64,000 nucleotides of DNA, taken from positions 86,739 through 150,738 of the forward strand of contig JAMPIC010000002.1 of the NCBI GenBank assembly GCA_023663025.1, written 5' to 3'. Made by a program: the position numbers and the translations under genes. Shown in pieces: positions 33,084-41,477 of the stretch. Within the stretch, counting starts at the first letter, position 1, and the number at the start of each line of letters is the position of its first letter. The notes under the pieces are model-generated. The model ran no database searches. It worked only from the letters and a program-made list of their open reading frames with translations, and was not told the origin of the DNA. This DNA is from Prevotella sp. GTDB lineage: Bacteria > Bacillota > Clostridia > Oscillospirales > Ruminococcaceae.

Positions 33084-33764
33084 ATGCGTATAAGAAGAAA
33101 AAAATGGGCGCGTCCCGAGCTGGCGGTCTGCCCCTACTACATCGAGCACGCCGAAGAGCTGAAAGGAAAATGGAACACGGTTTTCCCGAACGGAAAGCCG
33201 CTGTACGCCGAGCTTGGCTGCGGAAAGGGACTGTTCGCGGCGCAGGCGGCGTTAAAGTACCCCGGCATAAACTGGCTTGCCATGGACATAAAAAGCGATA
33301 TGCTGGGCGTGGCGCGGCGCACCGTGGAGAAAGCCTTTTCCGAGGCGGGCAGGGAGGTTGACAACCTTAAGCTGGTTTCCCAGAATATAGAAAAAATATT
33401 AACGTCCTTCGACGAAAACGACGTTATCGACAGGCTGTACATAAATTTCTGCAACCCGTGGAACAAGGCGAAGCACAAAAAAAGGCGGCTTACCCACACA
33501 CGGCAGCTTATGCAGTACCGCGTATTCCTCAAGGACGGGGGAGAGATACACTTTAAGACCGACGACGACGAGCTTTTCGAGGAGTCGCCGGACTATTTCG
33601 CCGAGGCGGGCTTCTCCGTGAAGTACCTGACAAGAGACCTGCACGCAAGCGATTACCCCGACAATCTGGTCACGGAGCATGAAAAAATGTTCACCGAGGA
33701 GGGTAAGAAGATCAAGTTCCTCATCGCGGTAAAGGACGCGCTCCCGCCTGAAAACAAGGCGTAA
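33084..33764 (+). CDS. trmB: tRNA (guanine-N7-)-methyltransferase
   Basis: 226 aa. SAM-dependent enzyme that makes m7G46 in tRNA. Motifs: RIRRKKWARPEL start, AELGCGKGLFAAQAAL (SAM site), NWLAMDIKSDMLG, IDRLYINFCNPWNKAKHKKRRLT (family signature near the catalytic centre, where NFSDPWPK is usual) and FKTDDDELFE. ATG 33084 has GGGAG at 33071-33075. The usual D in the DPW motif is N here (FCNPWNK), a common variant in Firmicutes TrmB. A strong terminator follows. Confidence 0.95.
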   Translation: MRIRRKKWARPELAVCPYYIEHAEELKGKWNTVFPNGKPLYAELGCGKGLFAAQAALKYPGINWLAMDIKSDMLGVARRTVEKAFSEAGREVDNLKLVSQNIEKILTSFDENDVIDRLYINFCNPWNKAKHKKRRLTHTRQLMQYRVFLKDGGEIHFKTDDDELFEESPDYFAEAGFSVKYLTRDLHASDYPDNLVTEHEKMFTEEGKKIKFLIAVKDALPPENKA

Positions 33765-33768
33765 AAAA

Positions 33769-33808
33769 CTTCCCGGACAAACCGCTTTGCGGCGGAACGT
33801 CCGGGAAA
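33769..33808. terminator. Intrinsic terminator between trmB and yesL-like gene
   Basis: CTTCCCGGAC...GTCCGGGAAAAA with an inner ACCGC/GCGG(C) pairing; long stem with an A/T tail. Bidirectional for the convergent genes. Confidence 0.8.
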
Positions 33809-33810
33809 AA

Positions 33811-34476
33811 TTATTTGTTATCGTCGCCGGCGGCTTCGCTTGCCCCGCCGTCCGGGACAGTCCCGGGAATTTTTTCAAGCTCCCGGAAAATCATCAGCGC
33901 GAAGCTGCACACGGTAAGGTTCATGAAAGCGGGTCCCGCAATAACGAAAAGTATCATCGTCTTGTACGACCAAAGCATTACCGCCGCTTCAAACGCAAGT
34001 ATCACCAAAAGCAGCAGCGACCGCAGGAAATATTTCATGCTTATGCGGAAAGAATTTTTCAGACTGTTAAGCACCGTATTCTCGTACCGCGCCAGAAGCG
34101 GGTAAACGTACAGCAGCGAGAACGCGAACACATACGCCGCGATCATTCCCGTTATCAGGAACAGCAGCGGGTTTTCCTCGGTCTCGCTGAACAGACGGAA
34201 GTCGAGAACCACCGCAGCCGCGCACACCGCCGTGATGAACGTCATGGGAACGCCCTGCTTCAGGTTGTCCCTGAACGCCTTGAAAAAGTCCCTGCCGATG
34301 TAGCCCTCCTGACCGTCGGCTATCTTCAGCGATATTGCCGAAGCCGCGATGGTCGACGCTCCCGCAGTGACTATGGGGAGGCTGCACAGTATCCACAGCA
34401 GATTAAGCTTTACCACGTCGGTAAGTCTGCACATAAATCTGTAGAGCTTGCTGTCGGGACTGAAAAATCCTGCCAT
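33811..34476 (-). CDS. yesL: YesL-like (DUF624) membrane protein
   Basis: 221 aa. Blocks AGFFSPDSKLYRFMCRLTDVVKLNLLWILCSLPIVTAGASTIA and GYIGRDFFKAFRDNLKQG are characteristic of the YesL family, with about five TMs. YesL genes accompany carbohydrate ABC transporters of the LplABC/YtcPQ/YteP type, as here. ATG 34476 (AAAGGA before it) is preferred to 34494. A strong hairpin with T-run (34492-34533) lies between it and the binding-protein gene, so it needs readthrough or is weakly expressed. Its role may be permease assembly or regulation; not established. Confidence 0.85.
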   Translation of the reverse strand: MAGFFSPDSKLYRFMCRLTDVVKLNLLWILCSLPIVTAGASTIAASAISLKIADGQEGYIGRDFFKAFRDNLKQGVPMTFITAVCAAAVVLDFRLFSETEENPLLFLITGMIAAYVFAFSLLYVYPLLARYENTVLNSLKNSFRISMKYFLRSLLLLVILAFEAAVMLWSYKTMILFVIAGPAFMNLTVCSFALMIFRELEKIPGTVPDGGASEAAGDDNK

Positions 34477-34491
34477 AAACGTATTTCCTTT

Positions 34492-34533
34492 CAAAAAAAC
34501 GGGTACGGCTCGGATCGCCGTGAGCCGTACCCG
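34492..34533 (-). terminator. Strong hairpin inside the ABC operon
   Basis: CGGGTACGGCTC (34500-34511) and its perfect complement (34522-34533), with a 7-nt T-run on the minus strand. It sits after the binding-protein stop and before yesL, and likely works as an attenuator lowering yesL expression. Confidence 0.8.
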
Positions 34534-34545
34534 AAAATATTAAAA

Positions 34546-36393
34546 TCAGCCGTTTCTTACAGCGTCGTCGAGAGCCTTTCTCTTTTCGGCTTCTCCGACG
34601 GAGTATGCCTTGCACTCGCCGTTGGGATCGTATTCATTGCACTTCTGGATCATATCGGCGACGATCTTGTCGTACTCCTCGTCGGTCTTGGCGTAGATCG
34701 CCTGCCAGGAGGAAGTCGTTACCTGCTTTGTTACCTGTTTCCAGATAACCTTAAGCTCGTCGGACTGGGAAGCTATGCTGAACGACGTGCCCAGCAACAC
34801 CTTGAAGTCGCGGGAGTTCATGTACTCCTGAGCGTTGTAGGCGTTGTTGAAGTCTCTCCAATCGTTGAGGATATCGTACTGGAGGCTCTTGCTGCGGCTT
34901 ATCCAGTTCTCGCAGTTGTAGGTGTCGTTTGCCGCCTCGGGGTTTTTCGCGTCTCTTACCCATGTGGTGTTGTTCGCCTGGAAAGTACCCTCGTTAAAGG
35001 AAGCTCCGCCCCATTCGTCGGGCATCATTGTACCCTTTCTGTCCTTGTAGGCAGCCTCGCCCAAATCGGTGAAGCAGGTGTTGCCGTCCTCGTCGTAGTA
35101 CCAGCACTCGTCCTTGGGTCCGTACCAGTATGTGAGATATCCCTCGGGAGTACACAGGTAGTTGATGATAGCCATGCAAAGCTCAGGATATTCGGTGTTC
35201 GCGCCGATAGTCCAGAGCCTGTTTCCGCCCAGTACGTTCATACCCGAGCAGATAGGCGTGGCGTCGTCCGGCATAAGAGGATACATTCCCTTGCCCTCGT
35301 TGAGGTGCTCCTCGCTGTTGTAGAGCTGAGAACCCGCGTAGTCGAAGATCGAGAAGAAAGTACCGCCCGCCTTTACCTTTTCGGACATCTCCGCATAGGT
35401 CTGGGTCATGGAGTCGGGGTCGATAAGTCCTGCCTGATAAAGCTTGTTGAAGAACTTAAGGCTTGTCAGGTAAGGACTGCCCTCGTCCAGAGCGTAGTAA
35501 TACTCGCCGTTGTCGGGGTTGTAGTGACCGAGACCCATGTCTCCCTCATAGCCCCAGTAGCAGGTGGCGAAGCTCTTGACGTACATTACCATGTCGCCGT
35601 CCCAATCGGGCCACAGGGAAACCGCGTAGGTCTCGCCGCCGATTTCGTCAGTGGGACAGATCTCTTTCATTTTCACCATAAGGTCGAAGAACTCGTCGAT
35701 GTTCTTGACGGAGGGGTAGCCAAGCTCCTTGTAGAGATCCCAGCGAACGTCCATGGTGTAGATGAACGCCTCGTGATCCTCGATGCTTGAAGCGACGTTG
35801 TGACCGAAGCCGCGCACAGCGTGGTTGCCGTCGATGGATTCGTTGAGGTTGGCGTTGTTTTCCAGAGCCTGAGCCATATGCTCCTTGATGTAGCTGCCGT
35901 AGTTGTCAAGCAGACCGTCGTCGTTCCAGTCGTAGAGCATACCCTCTTTTACGGCGCGGTCGTAGTCGCCGCCCGTACCCATAATAACGATGTCGCCCAA
36001 ATTTCCGGACTCCATACGGGTATCGAACATACCCTCGGAATTGGGGATAATGTTCAGTTCAACATTGAACTCGCGTTTCATTACCTCGCCGAACCAGCCC
36101 GCCTGGATACCGTTGTAGTTCGCAAGCTGGCTGAAAACGTTCAGCGTAATGGTATCCTCTCCGTAAAGCTCGGCGAACTCGGCTTTCAGGTCTCTTTCCT
36201 CGGCTGCGGCTGCGGTTGTTCCGTCCTCCTCGGCGTCTCCGGTATCGGTATCGCCGTCTGCGGAATCGCCGCCCGCGTTCGCTGTGGTAACGGCAACGTC
36301 CGTGGGGGCTTGGACTTCGGAATTTCCGCAGCCCGCCAGACCGCCCGTCAGTGCGAGAGCCATTACCCCCGCAAGCAATCTTTTGATTTTCAT
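34546..36393 (-). CDS. Carbohydrate ABC transporter substrate-binding lipoprotein
   Basis: 615 aa. Lipobox LAGC (Cys22) after a signal peptide, an acidic Thr/Ala linker (~25-70), then a large bilobed binding domain of the LplA/YtcQ type (ITLNVFSQLANYNGIQAGWFGEVMKREFNVELNIIPNSEG; MKEICPTDEIGGETYAVSLWPDWDG; many Trp/Tyr). It is longer than maltose-type binders (~420 aa) but normal for the family that works with LplB/LplC permeases on complex oligosaccharides. Strong AGGAGGA site. It is downstream of the two permease genes, in one leftward operon. The substrate cannot be read from sequence. Confidence 0.9.
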   Translation of the reverse strand: MKIKRLLAGVMALALTGGLAGCGNSEVQAPTDVAVTTANAGGDSADGDTDTGDAEEDGTTAAAAEERDLKAEFAELYGEDTITLNVFSQLANYNGIQAGWFGEVMKREFNVELNIIPNSEGMFDTRMESGNLGDIVIMGTGGDYDRAVKEGMLYDWNDDGLLDNYGSYIKEHMAQALENNANLNESIDGNHAVRGFGHNVASSIEDHEAFIYTMDVRWDLYKELGYPSVKNIDEFFDLMVKMKEICPTDEIGGETYAVSLWPDWDGDMVMYVKSFATCYWGYEGDMGLGHYNPDNGEYYYALDEGSPYLTSLKFFNKLYQAGLIDPDSMTQTYAEMSEKVKAGGTFFSIFDYAGSQLYNSEEHLNEGKGMYPLMPDDATPICSGMNVLGGNRLWTIGANTEYPELCMAIINYLCTPEGYLTYWYGPKDECWYYDEDGNTCFTDLGEAAYKDRKGTMMPDEWGGASFNEGTFQANNTTWVRDAKNPEAANDTYNCENWISRSKSLQYDILNDWRDFNNAYNAQEYMNSRDFKVLLGTSFSIASQSDELKVIWKQVTKQVTTSSWQAIYAKTDEEYDKIVADMIQKCNEYDPNGECKAYSVGEAEKRKALDDAVRNG

Positions 36394-36476
36394 ACAGTTC
36401 CTCCTAAAAATTTTTTAAACATGAAAAACATGACATGACGCTGTCCTGTACGGCGTGGTATACTGTCCGTAAAGGA

Positions 36477-37445
36477 TCAGCCTTTGACCGCGCCAAGCAT
36501 AAGACCTTTTTCAAAGTATCTCTGCATAAAAGGGTATACGCACAGGATAGGGATTATCGTCACCATGGAGATGGTGTACTGGATAATTTTGGTGTTCATC
36601 TGTCCGCCGATGGCAACGCTGTCGGAGCTGCTTATGCCGCTCTGCACCATCGCGCTGATGTTGGAACTCTTTTGCAGATAGATATAGAGCCTGTGCTGAA
36701 GCGTGAACAGCTCGGGTCTGTTAGCGTTGAGTATGAGCGAATCCTGGAAAGAGTTCCAGTGTCCCACCGCGCCGAAAATGGCTATGGTGGCAAGAATAGG
36801 CTTGCTCAGAGGCCAGATTATCTTCCGGAATATCGTCCAGTAGCTTGCTCCGTCCATGTAGGCGCTCTCCTCGATCTCGCCGGGGATGGACTCAATGTAA
36901 GTCTTTACCAGAATGATGTTGTAGGGCGAAACGATGCCGGGAATGATATACGCCGCAAAGGTGTCCGTAAGACCCAGCGTGGACATATTCAGATACCAGG
37001 GGATAAGTCCCGCGTTGAAGTACATGGTGATAACCAGAAAGCGGTACCAGAACTGTCTGTGCCACATTTCCTTTTTGGTAACCAAATATCCCGCCAGCGC
37101 TGAAACGAACACCATCAGCGCCGTACCGATAAACGTTCTCAGGAAAGTGATAAGAACGGAAGTCCACAGGTCGTTTACCTTGCCCATCTGGATATAGTTG
37201 GAAATGGTAAGTCCCTTTGGCAGCAGGGTTATCGCGCCTTTCGTTACCAGTTCGTTGTCCGAGATCGTGTTGATGAACAGGTAGTAGAACGGGAAGATAC
37301 AGCTAAGCGTAAAAACAATAAAGAACGCGTAGTTGATAATGCTGAAAACTATGTCGCCGGGGGTCGGCTTGATATGGGTGGTGTGCTCCTTGAAATACTT
37401 TTTCTCCTCACGTTTTTGCTCGTGGGTAAGCTTTATATCACTCAT
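36477..37445 (-). CDS. Carbohydrate ABC transporter permease (LplC/YtcP-like)
   Basis: 322 aa, six TM segments (~37-57, 100-122, 135-158, 166-189, 214-236, 285-305). The EAA loop (EESAYMDGASYWTIFRKIIWPLSKP) that contacts the ATPase is present, and the protein ends in MLGAVKG as in the family. It pairs with the larger permease encoded 12 nt upstream. The ATPase (MsmX/MsiK type) is not in this window and is usually shared and encoded elsewhere. SD AAGGAGG precedes ATG 37445. Confidence 0.92.
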   Translation of the reverse strand: MSDIKLTHEQKREEKKYFKEHTTHIKPTPGDIVFSIINYAFFIVFTLSCIFPFYYLFINTISDNELVTKGAITLLPKGLTISNYIQMGKVNDLWTSVLITFLRTFIGTALMVFVSALAGYLVTKKEMWHRQFWYRFLVITMYFNAGLIPWYLNMSTLGLTDTFAAYIIPGIVSPYNIILVKTYIESIPGEIEESAYMDGASYWTIFRKIIWPLSKPILATIAIFGAVGHWNSFQDSLILNANRPELFTLQHRLYIYLQKSSNISAMVQSGISSSDSVAIGGQMNTKIIQYTISMVTIIPILCVYPFMQRYFEKGLMLGAVKG

Positions 37446-37457
37446 TCCGCCGCCTCC

Positions 37458-39029
37458 TTAAACAATGCTTTCGCCGCGGATAGCCTTCGATACGCCGTTT
37501 GCGGCGAACAGCAGGATAACGCTGACGATTGACTTGACCATACCCACTACGGTGGACAGCGGGATAAGTCCCGAACCGATACCCAGGTTATAGACATAAA
37601 GGTCAAGAACCTGAATGGACTCGCGGTTTACCGCGTTTGAGAATACCAGATACTGATCCATTCCGTTTGAGAGAATGTTCGCGATGGACATCAGCAGCAG
37701 CACGCAGTAGGTGGGGATAAGCTCGGGAACGGTTATATACCACATTCTGGCAAATCTGCCCGCTCCGTCAACGGTGGCAGCCTCGAAAAGTCCCTGATCT
37801 ATACCGGAGATTGCGGCTATGTAGATGATAGCGCTCCAGCCCACGCCTTTCCACAGACCCCATGCAAGCATTTTCAGCCACATATGACCGCTTTCCATAA
37901 GGTAGTTTGTGTTTACAGCGGGGGAGTTGGGGTTAAGGCTGTTTATCATGGTGTTGATAAAGCCGTCCGTGGAGAAGATCGCCAGCGCGAGGGCATAAAC
38001 CAGTACCCAGCTTATGAAGTTCGGTATGGTGGTAAAGGTCTGAACGATACGTCTGAACCGGTTGTTCTTGATCTCCGAGAGGAAGATGGCGAACGCCATG
38101 GGCACCCAGCTTGTGAGAATACCCAGACCGCTCATGGCGAGGGTATTTTTCAGCACGTTCATGATGTCCTTTTTGGTGGCGGCTGTCTTGAATATTTCCG
38201 TGAACCACTTGAAGCCCACGAATTTTTCCATGGACAGAGTTTCGCCCGACTTATAGTCGAAGAAAGCGTATCTCCAGCCGTACAGGGGGAGATAGCTGAA
38301 CACGAACGCAAGGGAGATAACGGGGAGCATCATCAGGAACAGTCTGAATTTCGGATCCATGTCGAAGCCCTCGCCCTTTTCGGCTTTGGGCACAAGGAAG
38401 AAGTTCAGCACCGCAGCGGCGGCGTAGATAATTCCTATGACGATGTAAACGTACATTGCATTGGGGCGCATGAGCCGCATATCCTCAAATTTGCCCGCAG
38501 CGTAGGAATCATTGATAAGACCGTTCAGGATAGGGTTTATGCGGAACGCTCCGAGCAGCTCGACCGCGCCCGCGGCAAGGGTGAAGATACAGCCGAGCTT
38601 TTTCATTTTCCTGTTTCCGAGGGACAAACAGCCGCCTACGATCGCGATGACCGCGGCGATAATTATAAGCGCCGCACATAAGCTAAGGCTCTTGAAAGCC
38701 GGCTCGAGCCAATCCTGTCTTCTGAGAACAGCCTTAAAGGTGCTCAGCATGGACTTGTACGATATGGCGCAGGTGAAAAGGGACATATTGCCGTTGATAT
38801 TCTGACTTACTCTGACAGCGTTAAAGGTGGGGAAAAACAGCGCGAAAACGTTGATCACCACCGCGCAGCGCATTATCCGGTAGAACACATCGGCAACCTT
38901 TTCGGAAGCCGTTTTCGGCGCGGAGTAATTCGTGTTTTTCGCGTTAAGCTTGCTTCCGGAGGGTGCAAACGCAGTCTTGCCTGCCATTTTGTTGATCAGT
39001 CCTTTCATGGAAAGCTGCGGCTTGTTCAT
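37458..39029 (-). CDS. Carbohydrate ABC transporter permease (LplB/YteP-like) with extended N-terminus
   Basis: 523 aa against ~300 for typical family members. The C-terminal ~290 residues are the LplB/YteP permease with six TMs and an EAA loop (FEAATVDGAGRFARMWYITVPEL). The first ~220 residues add about four TM segments (~56-72, ~110-130, ~142-165, ~190-212) of no known domain. The start at ATG 39029 has no clear ribosome site; an internal ATG at 39008 is no better. The upstream hairpin at 39064-39090 and the gene order suggest coupling to the small surface-protein gene upstream. Confidence 0.88.
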   Translation of the reverse strand: MNKPQLSMKGLINKMAGKTAFAPSGSKLNAKNTNYSAPKTASEKVADVFYRIMRCAVVINVFALFFPTFNAVRVSQNINGNMSLFTCAISYKSMLSTFKAVLRRQDWLEPAFKSLSLCAALIIIAAVIAIVGGCLSLGNRKMKKLGCIFTLAAGAVELLGAFRINPILNGLINDSYAAGKFEDMRLMRPNAMYVYIVIGIIYAAAAVLNFFLVPKAEKGEGFDMDPKFRLFLMMLPVISLAFVFSYLPLYGWRYAFFDYKSGETLSMEKFVGFKWFTEIFKTAATKKDIMNVLKNTLAMSGLGILTSWVPMAFAIFLSEIKNNRFRRIVQTFTTIPNFISWVLVYALALAIFSTDGFINTMINSLNPNSPAVNTNYLMESGHMWLKMLAWGLWKGVGWSAIIYIAAISGIDQGLFEAATVDGAGRFARMWYITVPELIPTYCVLLLMSIANILSNGMDQYLVFSNAVNRESIQVLDLYVYNLGIGSGLIPLSTVVGMVKSIVSVILLFAANGVSKAIRGESIV

Positions 39030-39063
39030 CGAAGCCGCGCAAAGGAACCGCTAAAGCGTCGGA

Positions 39064-39090
39064 CTGCCGCAAACCGTGTTTTTGCGGCAG
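39064..39090 (-). terminator. Stem-loop between surface-protein gene and permease gene
   Basis: CTGCCGCAAA (39064-39073) and TTTGCGGCAG (39081-39090): 10-bp perfect stem, no clear T-run. Best read as a processing/stability hairpin or partial attenuator that raises expression of the first gene relative to the permeases. Confidence 0.55.
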
Positions 39091-39136
39091 CGACAGCCCG
39101 AGAACATCAATATTATTCAGTTGCCGGAAATAGAAA

Positions 39137-39868
39137 TTACTTTCTCTTTCTTGCCAGAACAGCCGCAGTGCCTGCAACGGCGATCACGGAAACCATAGCC
39201 GCTGCGGGAACGTTGCCCGTGGAAGCGGAGGTTGTGGGAGCGGTATCGGCTGCGGGAGCTGTATCGGCGGGAGCGGCTTCAGCTGCGGAAGTATCGGCAG
39301 CGCCTGCGGAACCCAGACCGGAAATTGTGAATTCCATCTCAACGGAATCAGTGGGCATTGTGTAAGCGAACAGACCGTCTTCCTTGCCAAGGTCGTCGTT
39401 CCAGATGTTGCGGGCCTGAACCTGAATATACTCGCCCGTGTCGTCGGGAATATAGCCTTCATCGAAAGTATACTTTGTCATACCGTCGATAATTACCTTA
39501 ACGTTTGTGATGGATACGCCGGCGTCAACGGGAATGTCCGTAGACACGAACAGGAGGCTGAACAGCTCCTCGTCGCTGAGGTCTGCGCCCGTAAGGGAAA
39601 CCTTGTAGGTTCCGTCGCCTGTGATGACAACGTCAGTGAAAGTACCCGCGATATCGGCGGGAGCGCCGTCCTTGCTGAGCTTGTCAAAAGCTTCGTAGTC
39701 CTTGCCGAAGCTTGAGTCGTTCCAGCCGTTTCTGAAGATCCAGCTGGGGTTTGTCTGAACGCCCAGGTAAGCGTTATAGGTGTCGGCTGCGGAAACGGGC
39801 ATTGAAACAAATGCGGAGACAGCCATGGCTGCTGCGGCGATAACGCCGAAAATCCTTGATTTCTTCAT
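39137..39868 (-). CDS. Secreted protein with C-terminal membrane anchor
   Basis: 243 aa, not a family I can name. Signal peptide (MKKSRIFGVIAAAAMAVSAFVSMPVSA), a ~150-residue beta-rich domain (AYLGVQTNPSWIFRNGWNDSSFGKD; FTDVVITGDGTYKVSLTG; VEMEFTISGLG), an Ala/Pro/Thr linker, and a C-terminal TM ending in ARKRK. The domain resembles carbohydrate-binding beta-sandwiches. It is the first gene of the LplABC-like operon and has a strong promoter and operator, so it may capture or present the sugar substrate at the surface. ATG 39868 (AAAGGAG ~9 nt upstream) is chosen over 39877. Confidence 0.72.
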   Translation of the reverse strand: MKKSRIFGVIAAAAMAVSAFVSMPVSAADTYNAYLGVQTNPSWIFRNGWNDSSFGKDYEAFDKLSKDGAPADIAGTFTDVVITGDGTYKVSLTGADLSDEELFSLLFVSTDIPVDAGVSITNVKVIIDGMTKYTFDEGYIPDDTGEYIQVQARNIWNDDLGKEDGLFAYTMPTDSVEMEFTISGLGSAGAADTSAAEAAPADTAPAADTAPTTSASTGNVPAAAMVSVIAVAGTAAVLARKRK

Positions 39869-39901
39869 AATTATCATTCTCCTTTATTATCAGGATTCAC
39901 A

Positions 39902-39923
39902 ATGTAAATGATTACATTTACAT
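39902..39923 (-). promoter_or_regulatory. Operator-like palindrome at the ABC operon promoter
   Basis: ATGTAAATG-ATTA-CATTTACAT, a perfect 9-bp inverted repeat with a 4-nt centre, lying ~20-40 nt downstream of the predicted transcript start of the carbohydrate-transport operon. The position fits a repressor operator (LacI-type operators have comparable size). The regulator is not encoded nearby. Confidence 0.5.
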
Positions 39924-39945
39924 ATAAATCCATTCATTATTAACA

Positions 39946-39974
39946 ATTTTAATATAAAACCGATACAATGTCAA
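39946..39974 (-). promoter_or_regulatory. Sigma-A promoter of the carbohydrate ABC operon
   Basis: Minus strand: TTGACA (39974-39969), 17-nt spacer, TAAAAT (39951-39946). Divergent from the obgE promoter. Confidence 0.8.
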
Positions 39975-40101
39975 TTATCATTTTAACCAAATACTCACAT
40001 CTCTTTATGGAAATTCACACAAAAAATACCTTGCCGCGCTCCCTCTCTTTGACAGAAACGCCGCAAAAAGTCCGCAAAAGAAAAAAATTCCCCGAATTAT
40101 A

Positions 40102-40130
40102 TTGAAACAAGGTTTTTTTTGTGGTATAAT
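40102..40130 (+). promoter_or_regulatory. Sigma-A promoter for obgE
   Basis: TTGAAA (40102-40107), 17-nt spacer, TATAAT (40125-40130). The ATG at 40175 follows ~38 nt after the expected transcript start. Confidence 0.8.
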
Positions 40131-40174
40131 AGTAAGGATAATTTTTGTTTTGCGAACGTGAAAGAGGTAAAGCC

Positions 40175-41455
40175 ATGTTTGTTGATAAGGCTAAAATAAA
40201 AATAAAAGCGGGGGACGGCGGCGACGGCGCGGTCTCGTTCCACCGCGAAAAATATGTGGCTTCGGGCGGTCCCGACGGGGGAGACGGCGGCAAGGGCGGC
40301 GATATCGTCTTTGTCGTGGACGACAACTTCTCCACTCTCGAGGACTTCCGCTACAAGAGGAAATACACCGCCGAGCGGGGAGACAACGGTTCTTCGGGCA
40401 ACAAAACGGGAAAGAACGCTCCCGACCTCATTATAAAAGTACCCCGAGGCACGCTTATCCGCGAGCTTCCCTCCGAAAGGATAATGGCGGATATGTCGGG
40501 GGACGAGCCGAAAATCCTGGCAAGAGGCGGCAAGGGCGGCAAGGGAAACGCCCGCTTCGCCACGCCCACAAGGCAGATACCGAAATTCGCCAAGCCGGGA
40601 TTTCTGGGCGAGGAATACGAGGTATCGCTGGAGCTGAAGCTCCTTGCGGACGTGGGATTGGTGGGATTTCCCAATGTGGGAAAGTCCACGCTGATATCGG
40701 TGGTATCGGCGGCTAAGCCGAAGATCGCAAACTACCATTTCACCACGCTCACGCCGGTGCTGGGAGTGGTGAGGGCGAACGAGGAAAAATCCTTTGTAAT
40801 GGCGGATATCCCCGGTCTTATCGAGGGCGCGGGGGACGGTATCGGTCTGGGACACGAGTTCCTGCGCCATGTGGAAAGGTGCAGGCTGATAGTCCATGTG
40901 GTGGACGTTTCGGGCGTCGAGGGGCGCGATCCCGCCGAGGACTTCCGGATAATCAACAGCGAACTGAAAAAGTTCAGCCCGGAGCTTGCGGAAAGACCTC
41001 AGATAGTCGCGGGAAACAAGTGCGACTTGGCTTCTCCCGAGCAGATACGGGATTTCAGAAAATACGCCGAAAATCTGGGATACGATTTTTACGAAATATC
41101 CGCTGCCACGACCCGCGGCGCAAAGGAGCTTGTGAACGTCGTCGCCGCGAAGCTTGACAAGCTCCCGCCCATAAAGGAATACGAATCCGAGCCGCTTGCT
41201 CCCAAACAGCTTGACGAACGGGCGGGCATAGGCGAGAAATTCGAGATAACGCGCGGAGACGACGGCGTGTTTTACGTTGAAGCTCCCTGGCTGGAAAACA
41301 TCATGCGCACAGTGGATATGGACGACTACTCCTCGCTCCAGTATTTTCAGCGGGTGCTGCGTTCAAGCGGCATAATCGACGAACTGGAAAGAAAAGGCAT
41401 CGACGAGGGCGACACGGTGAATATCTTCGGCTTTGAGTTCGACTTTTTATTTTAA
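40175..41455 (+). CDS. obgE: GTPase ObgE/CgtA, ribosome assembly and growth control
   Basis: 426 aa, full length for the family. Gly-rich OBG domain (~1-158; AGDGGDGAVSFHREKY, GGDGGKGGDI), G domain (~159-330; G1 GFPNVGKST, G2 TTLTPVLG, G3 DIPGLIEGA, G4 NKCD) and C-terminal OCT domain (~345-426, FEITRGDDGVFYVEAPW). Obg proteins act in 50S assembly and stringent response. AAAGAGG precedes ATG 40175; the in-frame ATG at 40145 lacks one. It has its own promoter, divergent from the ABC operon, and the next gene starts 22 nt downstream. Confidence 0.97.
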   Translation: MFVDKAKIKIKAGDGGDGAVSFHREKYVASGGPDGGDGGKGGDIVFVVDDNFSTLEDFRYKRKYTAERGDNGSSGNKTGKNAPDLIIKVPRGTLIRELPSERIMADMSGDEPKILARGGKGGKGNARFATPTRQIPKFAKPGFLGEEYEVSLELKLLADVGLVGFPNVGKSTLISVVSAAKPKIANYHFTTLTPVLGVVRANEEKSFVMADIPGLIEGAGDGIGLGHEFLRHVERCRLIVHVVDVSGVEGRDPAEDFRIINSELKKFSPELAERPQIVAGNKCDLASPEQIRDFRKYAENLGYDFYEISAATTRGAKELVNVVAAKLDKLPPIKEYESEPLAPKQLDERAGIGEKFEITRGDDGVFYVEAPWLENIMRTVDMDDYSSLQYFQRVLRSSGIIDELERKGIDEGDTVNIFGFEFDFLF

Positions 41456-41477
41456 TATATTGGAGGAAAATTTTTTT

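Noticed and set aside
33787..35790. 667-aa plus-strand open frame over yesL and the binding-protein gene
   Set aside because: Shadow of real genes in the opposite frame; the minus-strand proteins have clear families and signal peptides.
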